Below are positions 1-10,533 of a stretch of DNA of 64,000 bases, piece after piece (positions within the stretch are counted from its first letter, which is position 1; the number at the start of each line of letters is the position of its first letter). The notes beneath the pieces are model-generated. The model had not been told where the DNA came from and searched no databases. It worked only from the letters and a program-made list of their open reading frames with translations. The stretch is from NCBI GenBank assembly GCA_030562195.1, contig CM060202.1, positions 248,001-312,000 on the forward strand. The letters run 5' to 3'. This DNA comes from Nipponacmea schrenckii (lineage: Eukaryota; Mollusca; Gastropoda; Lottiidae). A program made the translations under genes and the position numbers.

Positions 1-246
1 TTGAACCGTGACTAATGTGGTCAATAGTTCATCTGTGTTTTATAAGTCTTATATGTCTGCTACTCTTCATATGACTGTATTTGACATTTTTTTATAAAAT
101 CCTTTCTATTTAAGATACGAACAAAATTTGAACTGATCAATGACAAGCGAATTTACTTCTTTAAATTGATGTATGTTTTGAATTTGAATGGGAATATTTT
201 GCCAAAAAAAATAAAATAAAATTTCGGGAGTTAAGAAATTACATTA
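1..246. other. Left edge, nothing recognised
   Basis: AT-rich sequence with no ORF, repeat or RNA signal that I can support. Confidence 0.3.
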
Positions 247-760
247 TCAGATTAATTTGTTCCCCAGCTCAGTGATTTGAGAAGAAATCACGGGAGATAT
301 TGCAAATGATTTATTTATTTGAGATCCATGAATATTAATTGAAGTATAGATATCAAATTTGAAATAAAATCTAAAATGTTCAAATTCTTTCCATTTTAAA
401 AATGAATATGCTTTTCTTCCTCTATATTGTAATTCCTTGTTAATTATTGAATTGATAATTTGTGGTTTTTCATTTGTCATTAATATCAAATCCAGGAAAT
501 ATAAACCATACTCGGTTACGGTAAATACATCAGATGGCTCAAGGTTTATTCTGTATCCAAATCCATCGACAAAATCTGTATCTATTGATATATCATTAAG
601 ATGATTATTATTTGTATATTCATCATGTTTAATATTTAAAACTTTATTTTTTTTTCCATTTTTTGATATTGTCCAAAATTCTCTATTTATCTTCTCAGTC
701 GGTAAATTTTGAGAAAAAATTACTGATTTTATTTTTATCTTAAAAGGAAATAATCTATTA
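247..760 (-). pseudogene. Unidentified protein piece, probably structural gene of a Maverick/adintovirus-like remnant
   Basis: A minus-strand open frame ends with a stop at the low-coordinate side. Only the part up to about position 760 looks like protein; the upstream part translates a TG microsatellite and is not credible. The translation is rich in aromatic and hydrophobic residues with Asn/Lys, has no recognisable domain and has no membrane segment. It lies downstream, on the same strand, of the coiled-coil, protease-like and integrase pieces at 1.1-2.6 kb, so it may be the C-terminal globular part of a fibre-like structural protein. That role is inferred from position only. It has no trustworthy start codon. 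Confidence 0.3.
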
Positions 761-775
761 TATATATAAGAGGAA

Positions 776-797
776 GTGTGTGTGTGTGTGTGTGTGT
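776..797. repeat. (TG)n microsatellite
   Basis: About ten GT dinucleotides interrupt the minus-strand reading frame upstream of the structural-like fragment. Confidence 0.9.
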
Positions 798-1079
798 ATG
801 GTCGCCATAGCTCAAAGATGGAGGCAGGCAGGAAGGAGATGCTGTGCATGCACAATCCTGTATATGCAAGGATGTGCACCAAAATCTTTGTTTTGGCATT
901 TGTTGTTTACTTTGTCCAAAATGTTGAAATCAACAATCGTGCAAACACAGTAAACAAGCCTTCCATATAGTAATAATTGCTTCATTACTATCTGATGAAC
1001 TCGCAAGTTCAAATTTTTCAAGGTTTATTTTGTCAAAAACACCTTAGAATTTGGAGGAAATTAATCTTCCTTTGTATTT

Positions 1080-1490
1080 GCAATAAACCCATACTTTTCT
1101 GTATTACCATCATCAAAGGGTAAAGTAAAATAATAATAAGGTTTTTCTTTATTAATCTTTTCATTGAATTCTTTTTAATTTCATTATCATTTTAGTCAAT
1201 TTTTCGATCTAATTGAGAAATTAATGAGGCTGCCACTAAGTTTCGTTTCTAAATTAGTTAATTCTTGTTTCAATCTTTCGTCGCTTACACCAGGTTTAAT
1301 GTTACCTATCAGTTGTTTCAAATCTGATTTTTTGTAATTTTTTCGTCTAGTTGGGCTATTAATAAAAGAGTTTTATCGACTATATCACCTAATTGTCCTG
1401 TTTTACTTTCTAGTTTTTTATGATGCGAGTCTAAAAGTTTTTGATGGGATTCTAAGTGGTTTTTGCTATCTTTAATCTAATACAGTTATT
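1080..1490 (-). pseudogene. Coiled-coil protein fragment of the Maverick/adintovirus-like remnant
   Basis: Read on the minus strand, about 1480-1340 gives a Lys/Glu/Leu/His-rich helical stretch with heptad-like spacing (for example HQKLLDSHHKKLESK). After a frame change, a second Leu/Glu/Lys-rich stretch follows at about 1330-1200. Frameshifts and stops break the gene. A coiled coil followed by a globular piece would fit a fibre-type attachment protein of such elements, but no diagnostic motif is visible, so only the coiled-coil character is claimed. Confidence 0.35.
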
Positions 1491-1519
1491 TTTTGATGTA
1501 AACTTTTATTTGAGTTACA

Positions 1520-1795
1520 AAACCTTTATTCACTGCATCTTTTTTCTGTTGAAGTGAAAAAATACATTGAATCTGCTTTGAATAAAGCAGAATGATGAAT
1601 GCCTTTTTGATCTGATGTGTGGATATTAGTTATAGCATAGAATTTTGTTTTATTTTAAAGAGATGATATTTCATCGCGCATGCAATAGTAAAAAGTTTTT
1701 ATGTTTAATTCTTCTGCCCACCGGTTTAACTGAAAATTTGTGGTAGTGTCTGTTCCGTATCTTTGCAAAAAATCTTCCAAAGTAAACATTTTGTA
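1520..1795 (-). pseudogene. Adenain-like cysteine protease fragment (Maverick/adintovirus-like remnant)
   Basis: A minus-strand frame starts with Met near 1787 and reads about 45 residues to a stop. It continues after that stop with a segment containing TSDQKGIHHSALF and then an aromatic MYFF stretch. In adenovirus-type (C5) maturation proteases of Maverick/adintovirus elements the catalytic His lies in a G-x-H-W/H-x-A context near the N-terminus, and this segment looks like that. The Asp/Glu and Cys parts of the active site are not visible, so the copy is truncated. It follows the integrase immediately on the same strand. Protease identity is inferred from one motif plus gene order. Confidence 0.4.
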
Positions 1796-1799
1796 AAAG

Positions 1800-2245
1800 T
1801 CAGTTTTTTGTAGTTTGTTTTAATAAAAGCTACCCAAGATTTCTCACTGTGTTAATCTACTAAACTATAAGTTGGTGGTGAAGTGTTATTAACTTTATCA
1901 ATTATGAAAATATCTTTCGTTCAATAACCAACATTACCTTTTTCGAATTATAAAATTATAAAACTCTGTTCCTTGATCTACTCACAACTTTTTCAGTTTT
2001 CTGTGTTTCATTATCGTTTCAAATACTTTTTTAACAGTCAGACCCGTTTTGTTTTTTAGAGGAATAACCCAAGCATATCTTGTATATAAATCTATAACTG
2101 TTAAACAATATTTATAACCTCTTTCTGGGGGCATTTTAATCGAATCTGCTGACCATATATCGTCTTTGGCAAATACTTTCACTTTTAAAAAGTTTTTAGT
2201 TTTTCTGAATTCTTTATGAATTTCATCTGCTAATGCCATACCCAA
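1800..2245 (-). pseudogene. Retroviral-type (rve) integrase, Maverick/Polinton-like, broken
   Basis: The open part (2245-1982) holds a DDIWSAD motif with the first catalytic Asp, then a VIDLYTRYAWVIPLK strand-helix stretch typical of rve-fold integrases of Mavericks, adintoviruses and retroelements. The frame then hits a stop. In the next frame VDQGTEF, which contains the second catalytic Asp, is visible at about 1975-1955. The region expected to hold the catalytic Glu is missing. A C-terminal SPPTYSLVD-type segment with a further frame break lies at about 1880-1830, as in integrase C-terminal beta-barrels. The enzyme would join the element's ends to host DNA; this copy cannot. The phospholipase-like segment lies directly upstream. 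Confidence 0.75.
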
Positions 2246-2640
2246 TTTCGTTTTGATTTTAATAAACTTATGATTAATGCTATTTCTTTTTCTCTAAAAG
2301 TAGGATTTAGAATAGATTCTAATTCTTTAATCATTTGTTTGTCTGCTTCGTGTCGAAATTGTAAGTTTTCATTTCTGTATAGTTTGTCGTGTTTAAGTGC
2401 AGCAGCATCTACTCTATTAACAGGTTCTTCGCCTGGTTTCGGATTACCATTTTCATCCAGTCTTAATCTAACCTAGTTCCGGGACAAGTGTAATTATGAC
2501 CCAGCAGATGTTTCCTGCCTTTATATTTAGCCCATGGAAAACCAGGAAGTTTTGCTAAAGATTTTTGAATGTCTCCCGACCCGATATAACTCGTCGGCTG
2601 CACGTTTATTAATGACATTTTTTCTAGTAACAGATTTTAC
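2246..2640 (-). pseudogene. Parvovirus-VP1-type phospholipase A2-like domain, broken, upstream of the integrase
   Basis: Minus-strand frames show a GHNYTCPGT segment at the place of the Ca-binding YxGPG loop, with the first Gly of that loop replaced by Cys. A PVNRVDAAALKHD segment then carries the HD catalytic pair, followed by an RHEADKQM helix. Small frameshifts separate these pieces, and another separates them from the integrase frame. The domain type is known from parvovirus VP1 unique regions and from some Maverick/adintovirus-like elements, where it attacks membrane phospholipids during entry. Here it is decayed and lies directly before the integrase in the same direction, with only a small frame slip between, which suggests an ancestral fusion or tight linkage. 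Confidence 0.65.
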
Positions 2641-2659
2641 GAATCACTTATATTATTAC

Positions 2660-3250
2660 ACCAAGGTAGACGTTAAAATCTGTACATGTTGTAAATCTAA
2701 ACCCAATGTAGATGTTAGAGGTGCTGTAAATTTAATTGCTTACATTTAGATTTTCGGCAGTCAATCCCAAGTTAGAGGTGCTTTATAATAAGCATACCTT
2801 GCTGCAAATCTACCCCTTGCGCATTGACTGCACGTTTTATTAAAAGTTTCTTAAAGGAAAAATTGCTTCGTAGTACATTCAGATTTACCGCACCCCAATG
2901 CCAAGGAAATACAGATGTTAAAGGGATATTAATTAATTATACACCTAAAGATGCTATAAAACTAATTAATGAATATACCTTGCTGTAAATCTAGTGTACC
3001 GTATAATTCCCTGTATAATGCGCAGGTTTTTACCCTAAAACGGACCTATCAAAGAGGGGGTGGGCACTATATACGGTTAAAAAATAATGAGTATTTTTTC
3101 CCGACAAAAATGACGAAAATCGATGGTGAAGATCTGCCATTTTGTCTACCTTCATCGACATCCGCAGTAAAATTGATTCGTGTAAAAGATCGAATTTTAA
3201 TAATGTCTCAGTATGAATATTATCTATTAGGTAAATATTTATTGTGACAA
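2660..3250 (+). other. Region of repeated Cys-Cys-Lys-Ser protein motifs, function unknown
   Basis: Plus-strand frames contain the tetrapeptide CCKS three times (near 2689, 2800 and 2981), each followed by about 10-15 residues. Two related segments, NVDVRGAVNLIAY and NTDVKGILINY, lie near 2703 and 2910. One ORF (2969-3247) covers the last unit. The pattern suggests a decayed tandem array of a small, possibly zinc-binding protein module. It may belong to the neighbouring viral-type remnant, but it lies on the opposite strand. I do not recognise the family. Confidence 0.25.
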
Positions 3251-4250
3251 ATTTGATGAAAAATTAATGATTATAGTAATTTTTCGCAGATACTTCGTTA
3301 CTTTGGCCAGTTTATCCTACAAAATCAGATGTTTCGGCCTGTTTGTTGCAATTTTGCGATAATAGCAAAGTCCCACTCTGTGCCATAATTGGCTCTAGTT
3401 TTTTTTGTTATTTGAATGGAAAATATTACGTGAAGACGAGAGGTACCAAAAATAATGATCACGGTGCACGGTATTTTGAATGGCTTTTATAGTAGGAACA
3501 ATTGATTGTCATGCTTGATTACGGTTACCAGAATAACTGGGTTTTAATATAATCCAGTTTTTTCCTAATTATTCATCAGATATGATACACATGGTTCAAC
3601 AAAAAATCAGTAGAAAATTTGTTATTCTTTGGCACACTTAGAATTACACAGTCAACTTATAATCATAACGGGACACAAATTTCTTCATAATATAAATTAA
3701 ACACTGCACGCTCTTCAAGACTAAGTACCAGTTTTTACAGGGAACACAGTTTAGAACAGACCTACTTACTAGATAAATATTCTGGTTTCCAAGAACAAAT
3801 ACAGCTCCCTGAAATTGATACAGCCACCTGGAATTGAAGTCTATCGATTTTTCTTTGATTTATTGCAGCCCTATTCATCAGGTTTCATGAAAATCTGTCA
3901 AGAATTGTGCCTTGTAGAATGTTTATGAAGTGAGAATGGACTAACAGACGATGTGTGGTATGGTATAAAAATAAAATCTTGATCTTTACCAATCTTGTGA
4001 TTTCCCTCCTTGAGCTCTTTTTTCTTAGATTGTTCCTCTCCACTACTGTCTTCCTAAAATGCATTACAAGAAAATTGAAAAATTAAGACTTAAACCAACA
4101 CTTTTCACATCGCTAACATTTTTGACCCCTTACTTCTGTACTTTTCTGTGTACACAGTAATAATGAAGTCGATGAAGATGAACATGTTAAAAGCCCAGAT
4201 ACATTTAATAACAGTAAAAGAAGAAAGTTCACAATTCTGTCCAAATTTCA
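3251..4250. other. Non-coding, nothing recognised
   Basis: AT-rich sequence with scattered stops in all frames; no repeat match inside the window was noticed. Confidence 0.3.
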
Positions 4251-4445
4251 GTAATAACTAGAATTGATTACAATTAAGAACGTATTCCGACAGCCTTAAA
4301 CTATTATGTAGGCTAAATTTGCAATGACCTACATCTAGACAATATATTGAATATCATTTGGCCTAGTTTTCAAAGTCATAAAATAATTAGGTCACACCTT
4401 CCGTAACGGTTAAAGGATTTGTGACATATAACTTTAAAAGTTGAT
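4251..4445 (-). repeat. Dispersed repeat family A, inverted copy
   Basis: The reverse complement closely matches two copies at about 21640-21770 and 21830-22000. Shared features are an ATATTGAATATCAT core and CACACCTTCCGTAACGG (written here on the plus strand). Family unknown; probably an end of a larger mobile element. Confidence 0.6.
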
Positions 4446-4897
4446 TTTGTTACAGCTTTTAAACATATTTCACGAATAAAAATACATTTTATCAGAAAAA
4501 AATTTGAGCAAATATGTCTTTTGAACGATTTTATAACACAACAATGTCCTTTTTCTTGAAAACGATAATTCTTCGGCTATTTCCGCCAATTTCCGTTGAT
4601 GAAGTATAACCTAGAACGGTTTACAACCGCAAGGCAGAGTTAACTTGGATGTCAGCTTATTCATAATTTATTTGGAACTTTATAACATCATAATTTTATA
4701 AATTGAGTAAGCCTAGTCGGTACGTTTATTACAATTGCAGTATTAGTGACCGTTCACTGTTCTGTTGGCCTCAAGATCCGTCTCGAGGTCGAAAATGGAC
4801 TGCTTTTGTCAGCCGAAAGTGAGCCCAGTGGAAACTGTCAGGAACAAGTGTTTGTGTATGAAGCACTTTACCGATGATTCCTTTTCGAATTATTCAA
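4446..4897. other. Spacer, nothing recognised
   Basis: No ORF or repeat call is supported between repeat family A and the first pearl-like element. Confidence 0.3.
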
Positions 4898-6534
4898 AGA
4901 TAGCTTGCCAGGCAAGGTAACATACGCCCACTGGCAGCATTGAATTTGAAAAATAAATAGAGCAATGACTCAAAAACATTCACTAAATGGATATTGAAGT
5001 CAAGGGAAAAAACTCAAAAACACCAAGTTTCATCAAAATCCTTCTATTGAACCCACAATAAAATTTTGACACAATCTTACTAAGTCAAGGCCAATAACTA
5101 AAAAAACTGTTCATCGCAAAATCTTCAAATTCGAACTTGACCGTTGTCTTATCAATTCCAATGCTCACACCAAGTTTCATTTAAATCCATTGAAAATTGT
5201 AGCTTCTATTTTGTCTACAACAAATATAGAGGCAGGGGCAATAACTCCAAAACTGTTTATCGCAAAATCGTCCAAATCGAACTTGACCGGCCACTTATCA
5301 ATTCCAATGCTCATACCAAGTTTCATTAAAATCCATAGATAATTGTAGCTTCTATAGTGTCTACAGAAAATGAATTTTTACGCAATTTTACTTAGTTAAG
5401 GGCAATTACTCATAAACTATTCATCAAAAAATCGTCAAATTTGAATTTCTGATAAAAACTGTAGCCTATATCGTGGATATAACCCAAATTTGACGCGTTT
5501 TTACTAAGTCAAGGGCAATAACTCAAAATCTGTTCATTTGATAATTTCCATTTTGGAACTTGACCGAGATATCATCAATATGTACATGTATACCAAGTTT
5601 CATTAAGATCGGATAAAAACTGTAGCCTCTATCGTGGATACAACCCTAATTTGATGCGTTTTTACTAAGTCAAGGCAATAACTCAAAATCCGTTCATGCA
5701 ATGATTTCCATTTTTGACCTTGACAGAGATATCATCAATATATACATGTATACCAAGTTTCATTAAGATCAGATAAAAACTGTAGCCTCTATTGTGGATA
5801 CAACCCAAATTTGACGCGTTTTTACTAAGTCAAGTGCAATAACTCAAAAAACATGCATGCGATAATTTCCATTTTCGAACTTGACCGAGATATCATCAAT
5901 ATAAACATGTATACCAAGTTTCATTAAGATCGGATAAAAACTGTAGCCTCTATTATGGATACAACCCAAATTTGACGCGTTTTTACTAAGTCAAGTGCAA
6001 TAACTCAAAAACCGTTCATGCGATAATTTCAATTTTCGAACTTGACCGAGATATCATCAATATATACATGTATACCAAGTTTCATTAAGATCGGATAAAA
6101 ACTGTAGCCTGTATTGTGGATACAACCCAAATTTGACACATTTTTACTAAGTCAAGGGCAATAACTCAAAATCCGTCCATTCGATAATTTCAATTTTCGA
6201 ACTTGACCGAGATATCATCAATATATACATGTATACCAAGTTTCATTAAGATCGGATAAAAACTGTAGCCTCTTTTATGGATACAACCCAAATTTGACGC
6301 GTTTTTACTAAGTCAAGTGCAATAACTCAAAAACCGTTAATGCGATAATTTCCATTTTCGAACTTGACCGAGATATCATCAATATATACATGTATACCAA
6401 GTTTCATTAAGATCGGATAAAAACTGTAGCCTCTATCGTGGATACAACAAATGTGGACGGACCGACGGACGGACGGACCGACGGACAGGGGCGACGGCAA
6501 TATACGTCCACATTTCCATGTGGGCGTATAAAAA
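4898..6534 (+). mobile_element. Pearl-like (Helitron-related, non-autonomous) element 1, complete
   Basis: The left end has the CTTGCCAGGCAAG palindrome followed by ATACGCCCA. Divergent monomers come next, then about six well-matched 161-bp monomers starting near 5489, 5649, 5810, 5971, 6132 and 6293. A GACGGACGG tract lies at about 6455-6485. The right end is a hairpin in which TATACGTCCACA faces TGTGGGCGTATA. TGGGCGTAT at the right is the complement of ATACGCCCA at the left, so the element has subterminal inverted repeats. This layout matches oyster 'pearl' and HINE/DINE-type elements. There is no coding capacity; the ORF at 5144-5329 is monomer sequence. Confidence 0.85.
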
Positions 6535-7099
6535 TGTATGAATGAATAGGCCTATCTCAATCTACACTACAGAACTACTAGTACTAGTCTTATGTTTAAA
6601 TAATTTCTTCACAATTAAAATAATTTTCCAAATTTTTCCGTTTTATGACAAATGCGGGTAAACAAAAATGATTATTGACAAGATGCTGATACCTGATTGG
6701 CTAAATGTATAGTATCAGCCAATCAATGATCGTTTGATGTTGTTACTAAAAATAGCTAATTATAATGTATTGGAGATATTCATGGCTCGATCGGTAATTA
6801 TATACAGTAGGCCTACAGTAGATACAGCAGAATCAAGTTAATTAATAAATTTAATAAATAATACATTTGTAAGAAATATCTGAAATCATTTAGAGCTATG
6901 TCGAAATTCATCACAATCTTTTATTTTGATTGAGAAAACCGCAATTTAAAATGGTTTCACACTCGGTCATAATATTACGGTAGTTCATTGTTTTGAATTT
7001 CTGAATACTGAATTAATTTAAAAATACGAAATTTGTCTCACGGGGAATTAATTAATTTATAGATTGGTTGACACTGTGGTAACCAACGGTGAATCTTAC
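6535..7099. other. Spacer, nothing recognised
   Basis: AT-rich; no supported gene or repeat. Confidence 0.3.
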
Positions 7100-7333
7100 C
7101 AGTCATCGAGTCGAATTAACTCGAGCCTCAACATTCTGTTTGGACGATTATCGGGCCTAGCACCATCTCCTTTGTAGTCATCGGACGCATCTGGTTCGTA
7201 TAAATACGGTGGTTTATTATGATCGAGTGCTTCAAAAAAAAAACCCTCGTCTAATGGTTCATCATCCGAAGTCTTGAATTGATTCACTCGACCCACTTGA
7301 AAAGGACGTATTTTCATCGCTTGTATAGGCCAT
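7100..7333 (-). pseudogene. First-exon fragment resembling proteins with a P2X7-type C-terminal (zinc-ballast) domain
   Basis: On the minus strand an ATG at 7333 opens a Ser-rich frame ending in a stop. One base out of register, an acidic frame reads DDEPLDEG, then PPYLYEPDASDD and RLDDW, and ends exactly at a consensus donor (ACTG|GTAAGA, intron starting at 7099). An acidic start, a P-Y-x-Y/F-E-P motif and a later R-L-x-D/N-x-D-W are what I recall of invertebrate proteins carrying the P2X7-type cytosolic domain, many of them transposon-associated. The frame slip and a ten-T run make this a likely broken copy. No following exon was identified downstream on the minus strand. The family name is tentative. 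Confidence 0.35.
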
Positions 7334-7549
7334 TTTGGAACGTTCAGGCTAACAAGGTTGTTCTGGGTTATACGTCACTCGGTGACCTCAGAGCCTTAGC
7401 TTATTATTTTGTTTTAGTAATCGGAAATGTAATAAAAATACGTTCTTTTAAATAAATCATAACAGAAATCCAGATTTTTTTAATTTTAAATGATTTTTGA
7501 TATCATTTTCTACAAATCTATATGGCAATTCTGAGAATTTTCAGTTACA

Positions 7550-7650
7550 TGTCACAAATCTTTTAAAGATGGCGAAAATATGAAAATTATAAATTTTTTG
7601 TTGTATTTAAGTACACTTATCTCTAAAAATGTCAAAATACGGCAAAAAAT
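7550..7650 (-). repeat. Short piece of the repeat seen near 21.8 kb
   Basis: The reverse complement resembles about 21775-21850 (ATAAGTGTACTTAAATAC, then a poly-A/T stretch and CATATTTTTGCCAT). This suggests a fragment of the element carrying repeat family A. Confidence 0.45.
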
Positions 7651-7740
7651 GTGTGAATTTTCGAATTTTGAAACTGCTATCTTGTTAGAAATTATTTCAA
7701 GTTTCCAAAAATGCAAACCCGACGAAAATCGATCCATAAA

Positions 7741-8269
7741 TGAGAGCCACTGACCGACTTTTTAGGCATGTTGCAATGCAGCACTTCCGGTTTTGCAAAA
7801 ATGTTCCAATTTATATTTAATAGAAACGTCGCCACAACAGAAGGTGTAGAGAAGTTGTGAAATTGCTGCAACTATTGCAGCCTAGGCTGTGTGCCCTGTG
7901 TAAATTTCGCTACCGCAAAGTCCCACAATAATCCGATCGATTACAAAACATTTTCGCCAAAGTCGAAACACGTAATAATACAGTAGTGGATCACTCCAAG
8001 AAGTTTGCACATTAGTGGAAAATTACCAATCGGAGAAACATTTTGTAATGTTAAAAAATATTTGCTTGATTAGCCTCAGTAATCATTTGTATTGATATTG
8101 ACCAAAACCTTTGCTTTTGGTAAAAAAAAAAGAATTTATTGGTCGGAAGATCAAGAAACGTGGATAAAGTAGAAATTCAAAGAATGTTTCAATACCAAAA
8201 CCTATCCTTCTAAAGACAAGTGTATTTCTGCCTATTTTCATAGGTTGTTCTTGGAAAGACTAGACAAAA
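7741..8269. other. Spacer, nothing recognised
   Basis: No supported gene, RNA or repeat. Confidence 0.3.
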
Positions 8270-9064
8270 AGATAGCTTGCCAGGCAATGTAACATACACC
8301 CACTGGCAGCATTGAATTTGAAAAATAAATTGACTAATAACTCAAAAAACATTCACTGAATGAATACTGAAGTCAAGGGCAAAAACTCAAAAACTGTTTA
8401 TGGAAAATCGTCAAATTAAAATTTGACCACCATCTTATCTATTTCAATAACTCAAAAACCATTCAATTTAAAATTGTCAAATTTGACTGCCATCTTATCA
8501 ATTCCTATGCTCATACGATGTTTCATTAAAATCCATAGAAAATTGTAGCTCCTATAATGTCTACAGAAAATGAATTTTTACACAATTTTACTTAGTCAAG
8601 GGCAATTACTCATAAACTATTCATCGAAAAATCGTCAAATTCAAACCTGACCACTGCCTTATCAATTCCAATGCTCATACCAAGTTTCATTTAAATGCAT
8701 TGAAAATTGTAGCTTCTATTGCATCAACAATAATTGCATCAACAATAAATTTTGACGTGATGAAAATAAGTCAAGGGCAATAACTCAAAAACCGTTTATC
8801 GAAAAATCTTCAAATTCTAACTTGACCACAGTCTTATCAATTCCAATGCTCACACCAAGTTTCATTAAAATCCAGTGAAAATTGTCGCTTCTATTGTGTC
8901 TACAACAAATAGACGCAGGGGCAATAACTCAAAAACCATTTATAGAAAAATTGTCCAAATCAAACTTGATCGCCGTCTTATCAATACCAATGCTCATACC
9001 AAGTTTCATTAAAATTCATAGAAAATTGTAACTTCTATAACATATTCATGTGGGCGTATAAAAA
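8270..9064 (+). mobile_element. Pearl-like element 2
   Basis: The left end carries the CTTGCCAGGCAA palindrome, followed by about five divergent monomers of the AAGTCAAGGGCAATAACTC type and the terminal TGTGGGCGTATAAAA. The GACGG tract and left half of the terminal hairpin are deleted at about 9035. Confidence 0.8.
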
Positions 9065-9117
9065 GTGTTGAAAATGATTTAAGTTCTTTATACCTCAGAT
9101 CTGAAATCAAATAAATA

Positions 9118-9697
9118 AGATACCTTGCCATGCAAGATAATATACGCCCAATGGCAGCATTGAATTTGAATAATTGGGCAATATTTCAAAAAAACATTCA
9201 TTGAATATTTTTTTCAATGCCATTGCTTGCACCAAATTTCATCAAAATCCTTTGAAACCTGAAGCTTCCATGCACTCCCAACCCCATTTTTGAGCCAAGG
9301 TCCAAAACTCAAAAACTGTTCCTGTATAATCATCAAATTCAAACTTGACCACCATCTTATATATCTATTTCAATACTCATACCAAGCATCAAAATCTATA
9401 AAAAATTTGACGCAATTTTACTAAGTCAAGGGCAATAACTCAAAAAAAGGGAATAACTCAAAACCGATCATTGAAAAATTGTCAAATTCAAACTTGACAA
9501 AGGTTAATCAATTCCAATGCTCACACCAAGTTTCATCAAAATCCATTGAAAATTGTTGGTTTTATTGCATCAACAATAAAATTTTGACAAGTCAAGGGCA
9601 ATAACTAAAAAACCATTCAATTTAAAATTGTCAAATCTAACTGCCAGCTTATCAATTACAAAACTCATACCAAGTTTCATCAAAATCAATTGAAAAT
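9118..9697 (+). mobile_element. Pearl-like element 3, right end missing
   Basis: The left end (CCTTGCCATGCAAG, ATACGCCCA) and about three monomers are present. Sequence changes at about 9697 to reverse-transcriptase coding sequence, with no GACGG tract or right hairpin. Confidence 0.75.
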
Positions 9698-9950
9698 TGA
9701 ATGATGCAAAAACAAAGGTGCTCAATTTCAAGTTTTGGTTTGATGATTCATCACCTATTACATCCATTCGTGTAGGAAAGGAAGAAATTCTAACATCATC
9801 ATCGGTAAGGAATTTAGGGGTGACATTTGACACAGATTGTTTACTTGAAAGTTTTGTATCACAAACTTGCAAATGTGTTTCATTTGCCTTTTTCAAAATC
9901 TACAATTTAGCAGCATTGCAAAAATATTTCCTATTACATTCAGAGTGATA
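9698..9950 (+). pseudogene. Non-LTR retrotransposon reverse-transcriptase fragment
   Basis: An 83-residue frame begins LNDAKTKVLNF and contains RVGKEEI, SSSVRNLGVTFD and then FKIYNLAALQKYF. This is the segment that follows the YADD box in CR1/jockey-type reverse transcriptases (N-x-x-K-T-E-x-L, then R-x-L-G-V-x-F-D). The palm catalytic Asp pair, thumb and 3' end are missing. It abuts a pearl-like element on the left and an oppositely oriented LINE fragment on the right. Non-functional. Confidence 0.75.
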
Positions 9951-10390
9951 TGCCTCTGTAATTAGAACAGTCTGAAGTCTCCCCTTTTTTGTGAATTATT
10001 GCCTTACTCCAGCTATCCAAAAATACCCCCTCTTCAAGAATTTTATTGAACAGAATAGTTAAGTGTGCTATCTCACATGAGCTTTTGAACATTTCGACAA
10101 TAAGTCCATCCTCACCTCCAGATTTACCTTTTTTAATATAGTTTATTACAGATGTGATTTCTGTAGGTTCTATTGCCTCATCTAGAGTATCACATGTTAC
10201 AAAGTAAATGCTTTCAACTGATGCTTTAGCATTTTCAAGAAATACAACATCTGAACAATTTGTATTTTGATTTACGGTAATAGTGAGTTACAATGATTAT
10301 TCCACTCATCTGTACTAGTCTCACTTTTATACATATGTTTACCGTTAAATCGTTTTAAGGCTGTTCCAAATGTCGTTACTATCTGAAATA
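9949..10390 (-). pseudogene. Second LINE reverse-transcriptase fragment, opposite strand
   Basis: The minus strand reads about 105 residues without a stop (about 10265-9949), including an INYIKKGKSGGEDGL segment, LFNKILEEGV, WSKAIIHKKG and NYRGISL. These are the N-terminal finger motifs of L1/CR1-type reverse transcriptases (K-x-G-K-S-x-G-x-D-G; W-x-x-A-x-I; N-Y-R-G-I-S-L). A frameshifted upstream piece (FGTALKRFNG, DEWNNH) lies at about 10375-10275. It ends where the plus-strand fragment ends, so two different 5'-truncated pieces meet near 9950. Broken and lacking the catalytic Asp boxes. Confidence 0.75.
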
Positions 10391-10533
10391 TTCATAAGCT
10401 CTTCAACTCAATTTTGCTTCATTTTTAGTTTGCGTTGAGTACACAACTGTTTAAAGTCATTTTTACATTACAAATACTTATCTAAATTTGCTTCTGTTTT
10501 ACATTACCTATACTAGTTTAATAAATGGTTTTA

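Noticed and set aside
4898..6534. Possible hammerhead in pearl-like monomers (TTGATGA...GAAAA on the minus strand)
   Set aside because: The invariant C of CTGANGA is T, no stem II forms and no U-H site follows.
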